Below, piece after piece: positions 11,857-22,930 of a stretch of 64,000 nt of DNA. Under the pieces are notes generated by a model. That model was not told where the DNA came from, did not search any database, and saw nothing but the letters and a program-made list of their open reading frames with translations. Every line of letters starts with the position of its first letter. Position 1 is the first letter of the stretch. Source of the DNA: Arabidopsis thaliana (lineage: Eukaryota; Streptophyta; Magnoliopsida; Brassicales; Brassicaceae); the NCBI RefSeq assembly GCF_000001735.4, contig NC_003075.7, positions 683,001 to 747,000 of the forward strand, written 5' to 3'. A program made the position numbers and the translations under genes.

Positions 11857-13937
11857 ATGGCTGTTTACAATACCAAACTCTGTTTGGCCTCTGTTTTCTT
11901 GCTCTTAGGGCTTCTCTTGGCTTTTGACTTGAAGGTAACTTACATAATCATCATCTTACTTAGTTTCTCTTAAGTTTGATTTGTGTAAAGAGTTACGAAG
12001 TTTGGTACTGTGTTTTAGTTTAGATCCAATATTGATCAAGTTCGTTCATAAAAAACTATACTTTAATAGAAAGACAAAGAAAGATCCAAACTTTGTTGAC
12101 TAAAGTCTTCTGGGTTTTGTCTTAATCAGGGTATAGAAGCAGAAAGTCTTACCAAACAGAAACTGGACTCGAAGATACTTCAGGTTTGAATCTTGTTTAA
12201 CTTAGTTCGTAATTTGTTCTGTTCTTCTGATTTCTTGCACTAATCAAGATTTTGATTTTTCATTAGGATGAGATTGTGAAGAAAGTCAACGAAAACCCAA
12301 ACGCTGGATGGAAAGCTGCTATAAATGATCGATTTTCAAACGCCACTGTAAAAACCTTTAAATCTCTATATGAGCAACAACAATCTAATGATGATGATTA
12401 ATCATTTTGTTCTTAAAAACTTGTGTGTATGTTACAGGTTGCAGAGTTTAAGCGTCTTCTCGGTGTTAAACCAACACCAAAGAAGCATTTCTTAGGTGTT
12501 CCTATTGTGAGCCATGATCCATCTTTGAAGCTACCTAAAGCTTTTGATGCTAGAACTGCTTGGCCACAGTGCACTAGTATTGGAAACATCTTAGGTTTGG
12601 TTTTATGCTTTTAGCTTTTTCCTCACAATTTTAGTGTTCAATTGCATTTCGTTATTAACTCTTGGTTTTTGTGTGTGTGTGTTGACTGCTCTATGAACAG
12701 ATCAGGTAAATTATCAATCTTTTGTGTATCTTGTAACTTTTAGATTTGTCTAGAGGAATAAATGGTTTTATGAGATTTTGTGGTTTTGGTTTAGGGACAT
12801 TGTGGTTCTTGCTGGGCATTTGGTGCTGTTGAATCACTATCAGATAGATTCTGTATCCAATTTGGCATGGTAATAATACTAATATTCAATTGAATTACCA
12901 ACTTAAGACTAATAATCCAAAGCCTAATCTAGTTTTTTTTTTTCTTCTCAATTCAGAACATTTCTTTATCAGTAAATGATCTCCTAGCTTGTTGTGGATT
13001 CCGTTGTGGTGATGGTTGTGACGGTGGCTATCCAATTGCTGCTTGGCAATACTTTTCGTATAGCGGTGTTGTCACAGAAGAGGTAAAGATCATTGTCTCA
13101 CTAGGAACACTCAAAATTTGGTTATGGTTTTAAATTAGAGCATTTTGGTGATGTTTTTATTGGTCTATTAGTGTGATCCATACTTTGATAATACCGGATG
13201 CTCTCACCCGGGTTGCGAACCGGCATATCCTACACCGAAATGTTCGAGGAAATGCGTTAGCGACAACAAACTATGGAGCGAGTCGAAGCATTACAGTGTT
13301 AGTACATACACTGTGAAATCTAATCCACAAGATATCATGGCAGAGGTTTATAAGAATGGACCTGTTGAAGTCTCTTTTACCGTTTATGAGGTAATAAAAC
13401 TTAAATCCTAAGATTGTTTTTGAATAGAAGTTAAAGAAAGATGTATCATTAATGGTTTGCTTTGGTTAGGATTTTGCTCATTACAAATCTGGAGTCTATA
13501 AGCACATAACAGGTTCTAACATTGGAGGTCATGCTGTTAAACTTATTGGTTGGGGAACTAGCAGTGAAGGAGAAGATTATTGGGTAATGTTATACATTTT
13601 CGTGAGATTTTTTTATCGAGAATTCGAAATTAACCGAAATTTATAACGTTCTTGGTTTGTATTTTCTCTTGTGTTTAGTTGATGGCAAATCAATGGAACA
13701 GAGGCTGGGGTGATGTAAGTTTTTATTAGTACTAAATTACGAATAGTTCTAGATTTAGTTTTGTTTTCATATGAATGTTGTTGACATGTATGAAATTTGC
13801 AGGATGGTTATTTCATGATAAGGAGAGGAACTAATGAATGTGGAATTGAAGATGAACCAGTAGCTGGTTTGCCTTCAAGCAAGAATGTGTTTAGGGTTGA
13901 TACCGGTTCGAATGATCTTCCGGTTGCATCGGTTTAA
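11857..13937 (+). CDS. CATHB3: Cathepsin B-like cysteine protease (papain family C1A)
   Basis: Eleven exons: 11857-11934, 12130-12183, 12267-12347, 12438-12594, 12701-12705, 12795-12869, 12957-13082, 13172-13390, 13470-13583, 13679-13714 and 13803-13937. They give 359 residues. Residues 1-26 are a hydrophobic signal peptide. A propeptide follows, with [25 protein letters not shown]. The mature start is near LPKAFDART. The active site is complete: oxyanion Gln125 and nucleophile Cys131 in DQGHCGSCW, His286 in [11 protein letters not shown], and Asn307 in ANQWNRGWG. The occluding-loop region ([17 protein letters not shown]) keeps one His, as in plant homologues, instead of the animal His-His pair. 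Exon 5 is only 5 nt and encodes the Asp-Gln before the active-site motif. The enzyme should act in vacuole or apoplast. Plant cathepsin B is linked to programmed cell death and defence. Matches At4g01610. Confidence 0.95.
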
Positions 13938-13984
13938 GATCAAAGATGGAAATGTTGCATCGGTTTAATATCAAAGATGAAAAG
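13923..13984 (+). repeat. 31-bp tandem duplication spanning the cathepsin stop codon
   Basis: Two copies of a 31-bp unit starting GTTGCATCGGTTTAA lie head to tail (13923-13953 and 13954-13984). The first copy contains the last codons and the TAA stop; the second, with a few differences, lies in the 3' UTR. A loss of the first stop would add only about 10 codons, because the second copy is offset by 31 bp, a length not divisible by three. Confidence 0.7.
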
Positions 13985-14595
13985 TTGTTTGTAAGATATA
14001 TATGTTATGGTTGTTGTTTCCAGTAAAAGATTCCGGTGACTAGAAATTGTTTTCTGGTTGGCTGTGAAAATGTTATACAAATAAACACTTCAACTTAAGC
14101 AATATAATATCATTTCTACTTTTTAACTTGGTTGCGTATATTCGTCTTTTGATCACCCGATTAGTGACATAAAACGATGAGTTGTTTTAATCACAAATAG
14201 ATTAATAGTTCATCTATGTTTTATCATTTTTTTGATTGATTTGTAGCGTAAATGAAGAACTTAAACTTAAAATTCTTAATTTTTAGTAAGTGGATTACAC
14301 GATTTGGAACTTATAATCAAGTGGTAATTAAGCATCATTAAATTAAATAGTTGACACAGTTGTACTTTTTTTTTCGGTATAGATTTATTATTTATTACAA
14401 ATTATGAGAACTGTTATATAATCGATTTTATCACGGATAATTCATTCCGATCCTTATTAGATCCACAATTGATGACACCTCCTTCTCCTTCTCAATGCGC
14501 TTGATGGACACCTTCAATATCTTCTTTGCGTGAAATCCTGGTGAATTGAACGGCTATATTTGTATGTCGTTGTAGACTAAGTTGATAGATTATCT
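13938..14595. other. 3' flank of the cathepsin gene, intergenic
   Basis: After the tandem repeat the sequence is AT-rich with no coding signal, and runs up to the left target-site duplication of the Mutator-like element at 14596. Confidence 0.4.
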
Positions 14596-14604
14596 ATTAA
14601 TTTT

Positions 14605-15823
14605 GGGTTGCCTGAATTTTCAACCCTATACTAGTTGGAATCTCAACTTTCCACCCTAAACTTTTAGTCATTTGAAAAACCACCATAAAAAACTTTAATC
14701 TCGATAAAACTACACGTACTTTCGGATTTGTTGTTAAAACTATGTCTCCAATTGAACCGACCAGTTAACCGATAATTATACACCCGGTTTGAATTACCCA
14801 AAATTTAACCGAACCTAATTCGATTTTGACTCTATTTTAACCCAATTTTGACCCAAAAAATATATTCTCTAGAAGAAGAATACTATTTATTTATTTACAT
14901 TTAATTTTGATAAAAATACTAAATTAATTAATTTTACCAAAATTCTTTTATAATAAAAATATATACCGCAAAATAATATAACAAAATAGACAACAAATTC
15001 TTTTTATAAATACAATGGTGTTATTTATATAAATGTATTTGGTATATACTCTAAATTTAATAATTCAAAGGTCTTTTTCTTTCTTAAAACACATAATCAT
15101 ATATATATATATATATATATATAAAAAGAAAACTCATCTTGAATATATAAAAAGAAAACTGAATCTATAAAGAAAAATTGATTTATAAATACCATAATAT
15201 ATACTTTGATTGTGGTGTTTACGGATATATTTATATAAAAATAAATTTGGCATATTTTTTGAATTTCATTATGTATATAAAGTTCAAAGGTCATATATTA
15301 TGATTGCAAGAAAAATGAATATTTTGTTTTAAAAAACGACATAGCTTTAAGTTTATAAAAAAATAGAAATGATTGCCAAAAGGAAAATGTATATGTTTGT
15401 ATATTATCAAAATTTTATAACAAAATGTAGGCTCAAAATATAATGTGGGGTATATTTTGTCATATTAAATTTTGTTAAAATTAAGTTATAATTTAATATT
15501 TTTAATTGTTTATCACAAATAAAAATTAATAAAAATACTTTTACTTCTTAAGAAGACAATTTATTTACATTTTTTGGGTCAAAATTGCTAAAATAGAATC
15601 AAAATCGGATTAATTTTGGTTAAATTCTGGGTAAGTCAAACCGGATGAAAAATTATCGGTTAACTGGTCGGTTTAATTGGAGGCGTAGTTTTAAGAACAA
15701 ATCCGAAAGTATGTGTAGTTTTATCGAGATTAAAGTTTTTTATGATGGTTTTTTAAGTGGCTAAAAGTTTAGGGTGAAAAGTTGAGATTCCAACTAGTAT
15801 AGGGCTGAAAATTCAGTCAACCC
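14605..15823. mobile_element. Non-autonomous Mutator-like element with ~255-bp inverted repeats
   Basis: The left end (14605-14862) and right end (15569-15823) are inverted copies of each other over about 255 bp. Both start GGGTTG and share CTGAATTTTCA, CCCTATACTAGTTGGAATC, TTTTAATCTCGATAAAACTAC-like blocks and a GGTCGGTT/AACCGACC block, with scattered mismatches. A 9-bp target-site duplication flanks it: ATTAATTTT (14596-14604) and GTTAATTTT (15824-15832), one mismatch. Long TIRs plus a 9-bp TSD are the hallmark of TIR-MULEs. The 700-bp interior is AT-rich with an (AT)n tract at about 15098-15123 and no transposase, so the element depended on another copy for movement. Divergence between arms indicates it is not recent. 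Confidence 0.8.
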
Positions 15824-17030
15824 GTTAATTTTATACGTACTTTGTTTCTTATACATAATATATCTGTAAGCTTATACGTACTGTACCATGGTACTTTAAT
15901 TTTTCTCTTTTTGGTAAAGCACTTATATTTTTCTATTTCCCTATAGTGTAGTTAAAACAGTATAATTCGATTGTCAATCATTTTATTTATTTGAAAATAC
16001 GGAATTTATCATTGAAAAATAGAGAGTGGTTGGTCCATGTGTGAGTTTATCAAATGGAATCAGCGCATCATCCATGTGATAAGTACGTGGACTTACCATT
16101 AGATATGCCATGATATTAGGGTATCTATAATTTATATTACATGACTGCTAAATTGATAATGTTACGTAAACGTACTTATGTATTATAACGTTTGACTTCG
16201 ACCATCTTTGAAATTTCAAGGTTATATAGTAGGTTGAAGAGCCAAATAGTTATGTTTATAATATTGATTATCAGTCTGTGTCTGGAATATGGATATCAAG
16301 CAATCTAAATAAACTTAAAGAAGTTCATTAACCTTCATGGAGGAACTACAAAGAGATTTTGATATTTTGTTCGGTTGAAGTAGAATTTAGAAGTCAGTCC
16401 TATACTTAGTCAACTATAAACTGTAAAACAGTTAACTTCAAATACCAAATACTCATAGATAATCTAGTTATCATCAGCGTAAGTTGGCAACTTGCAACGT
16501 ACCACGGAATTTACGTAAATGGAGGAGCACTTATCAGTTGATTTCGTACGTTGTTTTTTTAAGATAAATCGTACGTTGAATTTTCAACAAAAGCTCATTG
16601 ATAATATGATATTCGAATTCTACATTCATTGCCAATTATTAAGACAACTTGCCATTTGGTTATACATCTATGTAATAACTCGTATACCAAAGAACTATTT
16701 TATGTAATGATAATACTAGCTATTCTCACGAGACGCGTTATAAGTTGTACTTAAAAACAATTGCATGTAATATATCACACAATTACATGTAATATATCAC
16801 ACAATTACATGTTGAGTTTTATTAAAAATGTTTTATTTAACATGATGCAAAACTTAGGTTTATGTACTGCGGGACGACTGTTTCTACACTTGATATTTAT
16901 CCAAGTTTTCTATTTTTAACCGATAGTTTTATCGAAGACAAGAAAACTATTTGGGTTGGTTAAAGTGGTTGGAAATAGTTTTTCTTTATTCAAAAAAAAA
17001 AATGGTTTTTAATGTTGCTACACTAGTCTT
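15824..17030. other. Intergenic, distal upstream region of EXPA17
   Basis: No gene is supported. It contains the 22-bp tandem repeat at 16757-16812. Otherwise it is AT-rich sequence without recognisable features. Confidence 0.35.
16757..16812 (+). repeat. 22-bp tandem repeat, 2.5 copies
   Basis: Units beginning ACAATT(G/A)CATGTAATATATCAC lie at 16757-16778 and 16779-16800, followed by a partial copy at 16801-16812. The first two differ at one base. It lies about 0.85 kb upstream of EXPA17. Confidence 0.85.
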
Positions 17031-17194
17031 AGGGTCTGAATGATGATTGTCGTTTTGCGGTGCGGGAGAAGTGCAGTGCAGTTCAAATAGTAACGAAAAT
17101 ACATAGATACATATGTATATGTAGAGATCTTGATACTGTTACAGCACTGTTGCGGTGCGGTTTTGGGTGCGGTCTATGTCACCATTCATAGCCT
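17031..17194. mobile_element. Small MITE-like element (hAT-like ends)
   Basis: The left end reads AGGGTCTGAATGATG and the right end, read inverted, AGGCTATGAATGG. Inside, GCGGTGCGG words occur on both sides (near 17056 and 17151). The same kind of end is found on the element at 60127-60468. No clean 8-bp target duplication is visible, so the class assignment is tentative. Confidence 0.4.
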
Positions 17195-17553
17195 TCTTCA
17201 TTTTGTTATGTACAATTAACGCCAATTTACCTGTAATTAAACCACTCATTGGCTAAAAAACTATATATATATATAACTTGGTTGACAAGAGAAATAATAT
17301 AAAACTTGGGATAGTGAGAAAAAGTTATAATATTTGAAAGAAACTAAACACAACTACCTATAAGTCACATGCACTTATAGGATTAACTTAATTATCATAT
17401 GCCTGAAAACTCCGTATTTTTCGCACTTCTTACAATCATTGAATCAATCATCACCAAATCATATTATTATTTTCAACGTTTTCCGCTAATTCCAAGTCAT
17501 ATCTAACTAATTTATGCATATATCTTAATCCAAACAAGCTCTTTGAGTTCTAC

Positions 17554-17561
17554 TATAAATA
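17554..17561 (+). promoter_or_regulatory. TATA box of EXPA17
   Basis: TATAAATA lies 92 bp before the start codon, followed by a leader with CAACTTCTTCTC, a typical Arabidopsis core promoter spacing. Confidence 0.7.
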
Positions 17562-17652
17562 GCTGCTAAAGCCTAAGTCTTATGCATCCAACAATCTTCA
17601 ACTTCTTCTCTAATCAAAAGTTAAAACACCTAAGAAATTGAAAGAAAACAAA

Positions 17653-18527
17653 ATGACGAAGATTTTCTCTCTATTGGTCGCAATGATCTTCTCCACAATG
17701 TTCTTCATGAAGATCAGCTCAGTTTCTGCTGGTTGGTTGCAAGCTCATGCGACCTTTTATGGCGGAAGTGATGCCTCTGGTACAATGGGTAAGTCTCATA
17801 AACTAGACATGAACATTTGGTTTTACCCTAATGAGAGCTTTAAAAAATAATGTTCCTTCTTCAACAAGAAACCTTCTCATAGCTTTCTTCTTCAGGTGGA
17901 GCTTGTGGTTATGGAAACCTATACACAGACGGCTACAAGACAAACACCGCGGCGTTAAGCACGGCCCTGTTCAACGACGGCAAGTCATGCGGTGGATGTT
18001 ACCAAATCTTGTGTGATGCAACCAAAGTACCACAATGGTGTCTTAAAGGCAAATCAATCACTATCACAGCTACAAACTTCTGTCCACCGAACTTTGCTCA
18101 GGCAAGCGACAATGGAGGTTGGTGCAACCCACCGAGACCTCATTTCGACATGGCTCAGCCTGCGTTTCTCACCATCGCTAAGTACAAAGCTGGAATCGTC
18201 CCCATTCTTTACAAAAAAGTTGGATGTAGAAGAAGCGGAGGGATGAGATTTACAATAAACGGTAGAAACTATTTCGAGCTTGTTCTCATCTCAAACGTAG
18301 CAGGAGGGGGTGAGATCTCTAAAGTTTGGATCAAAGGATCTAAGAGCAACAAATGGGAGACAATGTCAAGAAATTGGGGAGCTAATTATCAGAGTAATAC
18401 TTACCTTAATGGTCAATCTCTATCTTTCAAAGTTCAACTTAGTGATGGAAGTATCAAAGCAGCTCTCAACGTTGTTCCTTCGAATTGGCGGTTTGGTCAG
18501 AGCTTCAAGAGCAACGTTAACTTCTAA
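17653..18527 (+). CDS. EXPA17: Alpha-expansin A17
   Basis: Two exons, 17653-17788 and 17896-18527, give 255 residues. Residues 1-26 are a signal peptide ending SVSA before [12 protein letters not shown]. The first domain (about 27-150) is the GH45-like double-psi barrel, with the expansin Cys pattern ([30 protein letters not shown]) and the HFD motif at 128-130. The second domain (about 165-255) is the CBM63-like grass-pollen-allergen fold, with Trp190, Trp199, Trp206 and Trp243. Expansins loosen cellulose-hemicellulose contacts in acidified cell walls without hydrolysis; this one would be secreted. Matches At4g01630. From the literature, EXPA17 acts in lateral root emergence downstream of LBD18; nothing in this window shows that directly. 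Confidence 0.95.
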
Positions 18528-19562
18528 TATCAATAACGGGTTTAGTCCACTTTTGTATCTTTGTATTTACTTGCATTGGGTGTTTTTTTGCTTCCTCTGT
18601 TGCATCATCATCGTCTGCGATAAGCTGCTTGTTTTATAGCCTTATTATAGTCTTGCTTCCAGAGAGTTTATAATCTGGAGAAGACTCAAGCAGTGATGAT
18701 TGTATTTGTACATTTAAGGAAGATGTTTACTATTATATATAAAGGATGTCTCAAACAACTTACTTTTAAGGTCTTCCCTAATATCGCCTCAACATTCATT
18801 CTCAACTTTCTCTGCAGTCTAAAGATTTTACATCCTTGCGAATATAATTCTGATTTGAACTGTGGCTTAAACTTAAACATAGCATATGACTCTGTTTTGG
18901 AAACAGAACACTCTGTTTTTAAGTAACAAAACTGGTACTTACAATTTTCTCTTTGGCTTTGCTTCTTCTACAAATCAACCATTGATTATAGTTGATCTTC
19001 TGAAACATCTTAAACTCACTCTTAAGTTAAACTGAACTCAATTCCATGGTACCAATTAATGATAATTTACAGGAAACAATTCTGAAGAAAACCCTAGTAT
19101 TTTAATTAACTAAACCCTAGAATATCATAGTATTATAGGCAATACATAAACGTCGCTTAACAAAACTCTTATATCTTTCCCATTAAATATAAATTCATTT
19201 GTCCTTGTTTTTTTGTATCTTTTGGCTTTGAGAAAAGTTGTATACATAAACTCTGGAATCATACCGTTAGCTCTCAAAATGTATACAAGATGAGTTTTGT
19301 TTTGTTCTTATGAAAGCAAAATAAAGTTATAAAGTCACTTTCGTCTGAAATTAGGATAAATGCTAGACCTTAAACCAATTTAAAATAGTTGGGATAAATA
19401 TAAATTCTCGTAATTATCTGATGTTATATATAATCAGAAACAACTTGAGATTTGTTTTTTTTTGTATCCTAGTTGGATTGGGATTGGGATATGTTGTGTA
19501 TAAATAAAGGATATTTGGACTCCTTTCTCTTCATCATTCAGATTTAGAGACAAAGACATAAT
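18528..19562. other. Intergenic with direct repeat copy A
   Basis: Holds the EXPA17 3' flank and then one copy (18831-19117) of a ~290-bp direct repeat. TATAAATA at 19499-19506 lies 57 bp before the old F-box start codon and is probably its relic promoter. Confidence 0.5.
18831..19117. repeat. Direct repeat copy A flanking the F-box remnant
   Basis: From CATCCTTGCGAATATA to AACTAAACCCT this matches 20959-21266 in the same orientation with scattered substitutions and small indels. Copy B carries about 25 extra bases (around TACTATGTTCTCGACC). The two copies bracket 1.84 kb that contains the broken F-box gene. Confidence 0.9.
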
Positions 19563-20600
19563 ATGGACTTGCTACCCTACGATACCGACATACCGTGCTT
19601 TCCAAGAAAGACAACTGATGCATCGTAGGCAATCATGTAATCCAGATGTCCTTTTGGTATCCGTAGCTGATGAATCTTATCTTCTTAAAAGAGTGCATCA
19701 AGCTATGAGAACGTTGGTACTCCTTGGGAAGACACCTTGTACAAAGTTTGCCAGAGTAGCTGTGACGGCCTGATATGCCTCTACAATACCTATGCTTGGA
19801 ATATTGTTGTTAATCCCACCACTCGATGGCATCGAGAATTCCCTCTTTCTACCTTTCAACGACTCGATCGTTATGAACACCAGGTCGGTTCAGTATCATG
19901 GGCTAAGCTTGGATTCGGTAAAGACAAAATCAATGGCACATACAAGCCAGTTTGGTTATATAATTCTGCTGAATTAGGCGGCCTTAACGATGACGACGAG
20001 GACTACGACGACATTAGTATTATTTGTCAAGGCAACAACAACACTAGTACTTTTTGTCAAGTTTTTGATTTTACCACCAAGGCTTGGAGGTTTGTTGTCC
20101 CGGCGTCCCCCTACCGGATACTTCCTTACCAAGATCCTGTATATGTAGATGGGTCACTTCATTGGCTCACCACCAATGTTTTGTCTTTCGATCTTCATAC
20201 CGAAACTTTCCAAGTCGTGTCTAAAGCTCCCTTTCTCCACCACCACGACTACTCTAGTAGAGAGTTGATCATGTGCAACCTTGATGATCGTTTGTGCGTA
20301 TCAGAAAAAATGTGGCCCAACCAAGTGATATGGTCGTTGGATTCAGATCACAAGACATGGAAGGAAATATATTCCATAGATCTCAATATAACTTCTTCTT
20401 TGTTTGGGAGTAATGGATTCGCACTCAGACCACTAGCAGTTTTTGACAAAGACAAGTTATTGTTTTGTGAACCTGAATACGGGGATCAATTGCTAACACA
20501 TGATCCCAAAACAAAATCTTATGAATTTGATTACAGATTTTTTTCCCCTACTACTGCACTCCCTCTTTGTTATTTCCAGAGTTTAATCTCTATTTTGTAA
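19563..20600 (+). pseudogene. F-box gene remnant with intact F-box-associated domain
   Basis: The ATG at 19563 opens MDLLPYD, the first residues of an F-box (LPYD), but the sequence then jumps straight to YRAFQERQLMHRR and LLVSVADESYLLKRVHQA in another frame, so most of the ~45-residue F-box is deleted. A second frame change near 19690-19700 leads to SYENVGTPWEDTLYKVC. From there the frame is open to the TAA at 20598-20600: CDGLICLYNTYAWNIVVNPTTR, FCQVFDFTTKAWRFV, DGSLHWLTT and LFCEPEYGDQLLTHDPKTK. That is the F-box-associated (FBA type 1/3) domain of the large Arabidopsis F-box family. The ~287-codon 3' frame has no ATG near its start. It would not bind SKP1. It is likely At4g01640. A different splice model could hide some breaks. 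Confidence 0.75.
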
Positions 20601-21577
20601 TGCTTTTTAGTTTTCCAAAACATTGTAATTTCAAAGTTTTAATAATCTCAATTGGTTCACCTCCTACTAATTCTGCATGCTAGAGTTTAATTGTTTACGT
20701 AAATTTCATCTTACTTATATATATGGTGTTGTTTCTCCTACTATTTAATTGATCCATTTTTCTATTTTATTTTTTCTGATACATTTGGATTCCACAATAT
20801 ATTCTATTGTGTTCGCTTTGCTCTCATCTTAGCAAAAACATATATCATCTTGCGTGCGTGGAGTAGAGCTGATGGTTCAAATTGATTGTTTCTTTTGTTA
20901 GTTTAATATCGCCAAAATAAAAGCATTTAAAAGGCCCAAAAGAAACAGAGTAACTCTGCATCCTTGCGAATATATTTCTGATTTGAACTGTGGCTTAAAC
21001 TTAAACATAGTACTATGTTCTCGACCATGAAAAAACATATGACTCTGTTTTGGAAACAGAGCACTCTTTAAGTAACAAAACTGGTACTTACAATTTTCTC
21101 TTCGGCTTTGCTTCTTCTACAAATCAACCTTTGATTATAATTGATCTTCTGAAACATCTTAAACTCACCCTGAACTTAAACTGAACTCAATTCCATGGTA
21201 CCAATTAATGATAATTTACAGGAAACACTTCTGAAGAAAACCCTAGTATTATAATTTACTAAACCTGCATTTTTCATAAGCTTCCCTTGTTCATCCAAAG
21301 TAGGCATCATCTTCATTCTTAGTTCACTTGTTTTATTGCGTATTTTGCACTTAATGTTCGTTTATCGTGTATGTTACCTGATACTAGGTCGGAACAATCA
21401 CATAGTAACTAACAAAACTTGGTATATTCAAAGCCTAAAGATTCAGAATATACAATTGATAACAACGTGTATGTAGAACCAATTACATAAGCTTTTCAAA
21501 TACACAAAAAAAAAACTATATAGGCTTATCTTGTATCTATATTAACACTACCTCAGCTTGGCTTAAAGAAAAAAAAC
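20601..21577. other. Intergenic with direct repeat copy B
   Basis: Contains the second copy of the flanking repeat (20959-21266) and then the probable 3' UTR of the minus-strand COQ10-like gene. No other gene is visible. Confidence 0.5.
20959..21266. repeat. Direct repeat copy B flanking the F-box remnant
   Basis: Same orientation as 18831-19117. Shared blocks include GATTTGAACTGTGGCTTAAA, GACTCTGTTTTGGAAACAGA and CTCAATTCCATGGTACCAAT. The copies are similar but clearly diverged. Confidence 0.9.
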
Positions 21578-22866
21578 TCAAAGATCATGAATAACACCTT
21601 CAATAACTTTCTGTGCTGCATCTCGGATACTCATCAGATTAGTTCTTATCTCTTTGCACAATCTTCCTTCGACTAGCCGCACCGGTAACCACATCTTCGG
21701 TTTTACATCCACCGTGTATGCAAGCGTCGTCCGAAAATCTTTAAACTGTAAATCCAAAGCCTCCCCATGAATCCCTTTGTCGAGCTGTGTCACAAAACAA
21801 ACGCAGAATAAGAATAGCAAAGGTATAGATGCATAAGAGGACTTTCATATGATACTTACTTGTTCGATGGACCATTTGCCTTCAAACAACTGAAAATCTC
21901 CTTCAACCATCTTAAAATCAATCTCACGTCTCCTCCCATGTGGCAGAACCTCAAGCTCTTTCTCGTAACAATCTAGAACAGCTTTGGCATTGAACTTAAG
22001 TCCCAATGCTAAGTTCTGCTGTCCCATCTATTCAAACAACCACAAAACCATCACAACAAAGAAACCACTCTAAGTTTTGAACCACTCTTAAGTTTTCACT
22101 AGAAAAGATTCACAATTAGTATCAAAGTTTCGAAATTTGAATCTAACCAAAGCTTTTCAACAGCAATGAAGTAATGAACTTAAGTCCCAATGCTAAGTTC
22201 TGCTGTCCCATCAATTCAAACAACACAACAAAGATACCACTCTAAGTTTTCAGTTTTCACTAGAAAAGATTCACAATTAGTATCAAAGTTTCCAAATTTG
22301 AATCAAACCAAAGCTTTTCAACAGTAATGAAGTAAGAGCCATGCACTAAAGTTGGAGATGATCACAATTTTTACCTGGAAAAGACGAACACGATTGCCTT
22401 CTTTCTCAACCAATTCGCTAACAACAAGACCTGGAATGAAATCAGATAGCTTCTCGTAATCAGTCAATACGCTCCAAACGGAATCGAGACTCGCTTCCAT
22501 TCCAATCTTCGAACGAATTCGACGCGAGCTCTTCTCGAGCTTCTTCAACTCTATAAGAACACCATCGTCTCCTACTACCAATTCCTCTGTTTTCCCATCT
22601 GTCAAACAATAATCATCTTCATCATCAGTTTCAGTTTCAGTTTCATCCTCGTTCGAATTGAATCGCGGAGAACTGTCGCCAAATCGGCAGGTGAAACATC
22701 TACGAGAAGAAGCTAGCAGTGTCGAGGAAGGCGAAAAAGAGGTTATCAGGCGATATTTTTTAGTCGGAGAGTGTGAATTCGTTAGGCCGGAAGTGGTGGC
22801 TAACGCGGCGGCGCGTGGGTGGTGAAAGGCGGAAGAGAAGTCTAATAAGATCGGAGAAGATTGCAT
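21578..22866 (-). CDS. COQ10/START-like polyketide cyclase family protein, probably plastid
   Basis: Three exons on the minus strand, 22866-22375, 22027-21860 and 21784-21578, give 288 residues. Residues 1-70 are rich in Ser/Thr/Ala/Arg and look like a transit peptide. Residues about 76-86 are acidic. The polyketide cyclase/COQ10 START-like fold covers about 116-268: IGMEASLDSVWSVLTDYEKL, SDFIPGLVVSELVEKEGNRV, LFQMGQQNLALGLKFNAKAV, REIDFKMVEGDFQLFEGKW and TTLAYTVDVKPKMWLPVRL. This fold carries hydrophobic lipids or quinones. Matches At4g01650. Intron 1 contains a tandem copy of the exon 2 edge (22175-22335) whose acceptor AG is mutated to TG. TGGGCC motifs lie just upstream. Substrate and exact location are inferred. 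Confidence 0.9.
21991..22335 (-). repeat. Tandem duplication of exon 2 edge plus intron in the COQ10-like gene
   Basis: Copy 1 (21991-22174) holds the first 37 nt of exon 2 and ~147 bp of intron. Copy 2 (22175-22335) lies directly upstream in the transcript and repeats both. At the working acceptor the minus strand reads GAATAG|ATGGGACAG; in copy 2 it reads GAATTG|ATGGGACAG, so the acceptor AG is lost. The copies differ by a few substitutions and a ~20-bp indel. Confidence 0.9.
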
Positions 22867-22930
22867 TGTTTCTTCTAGATCTGGAAAGCGGTCTAAAAGC
22901 AGGCTTGCTTTGAGCTATAGGCTTTCTATT

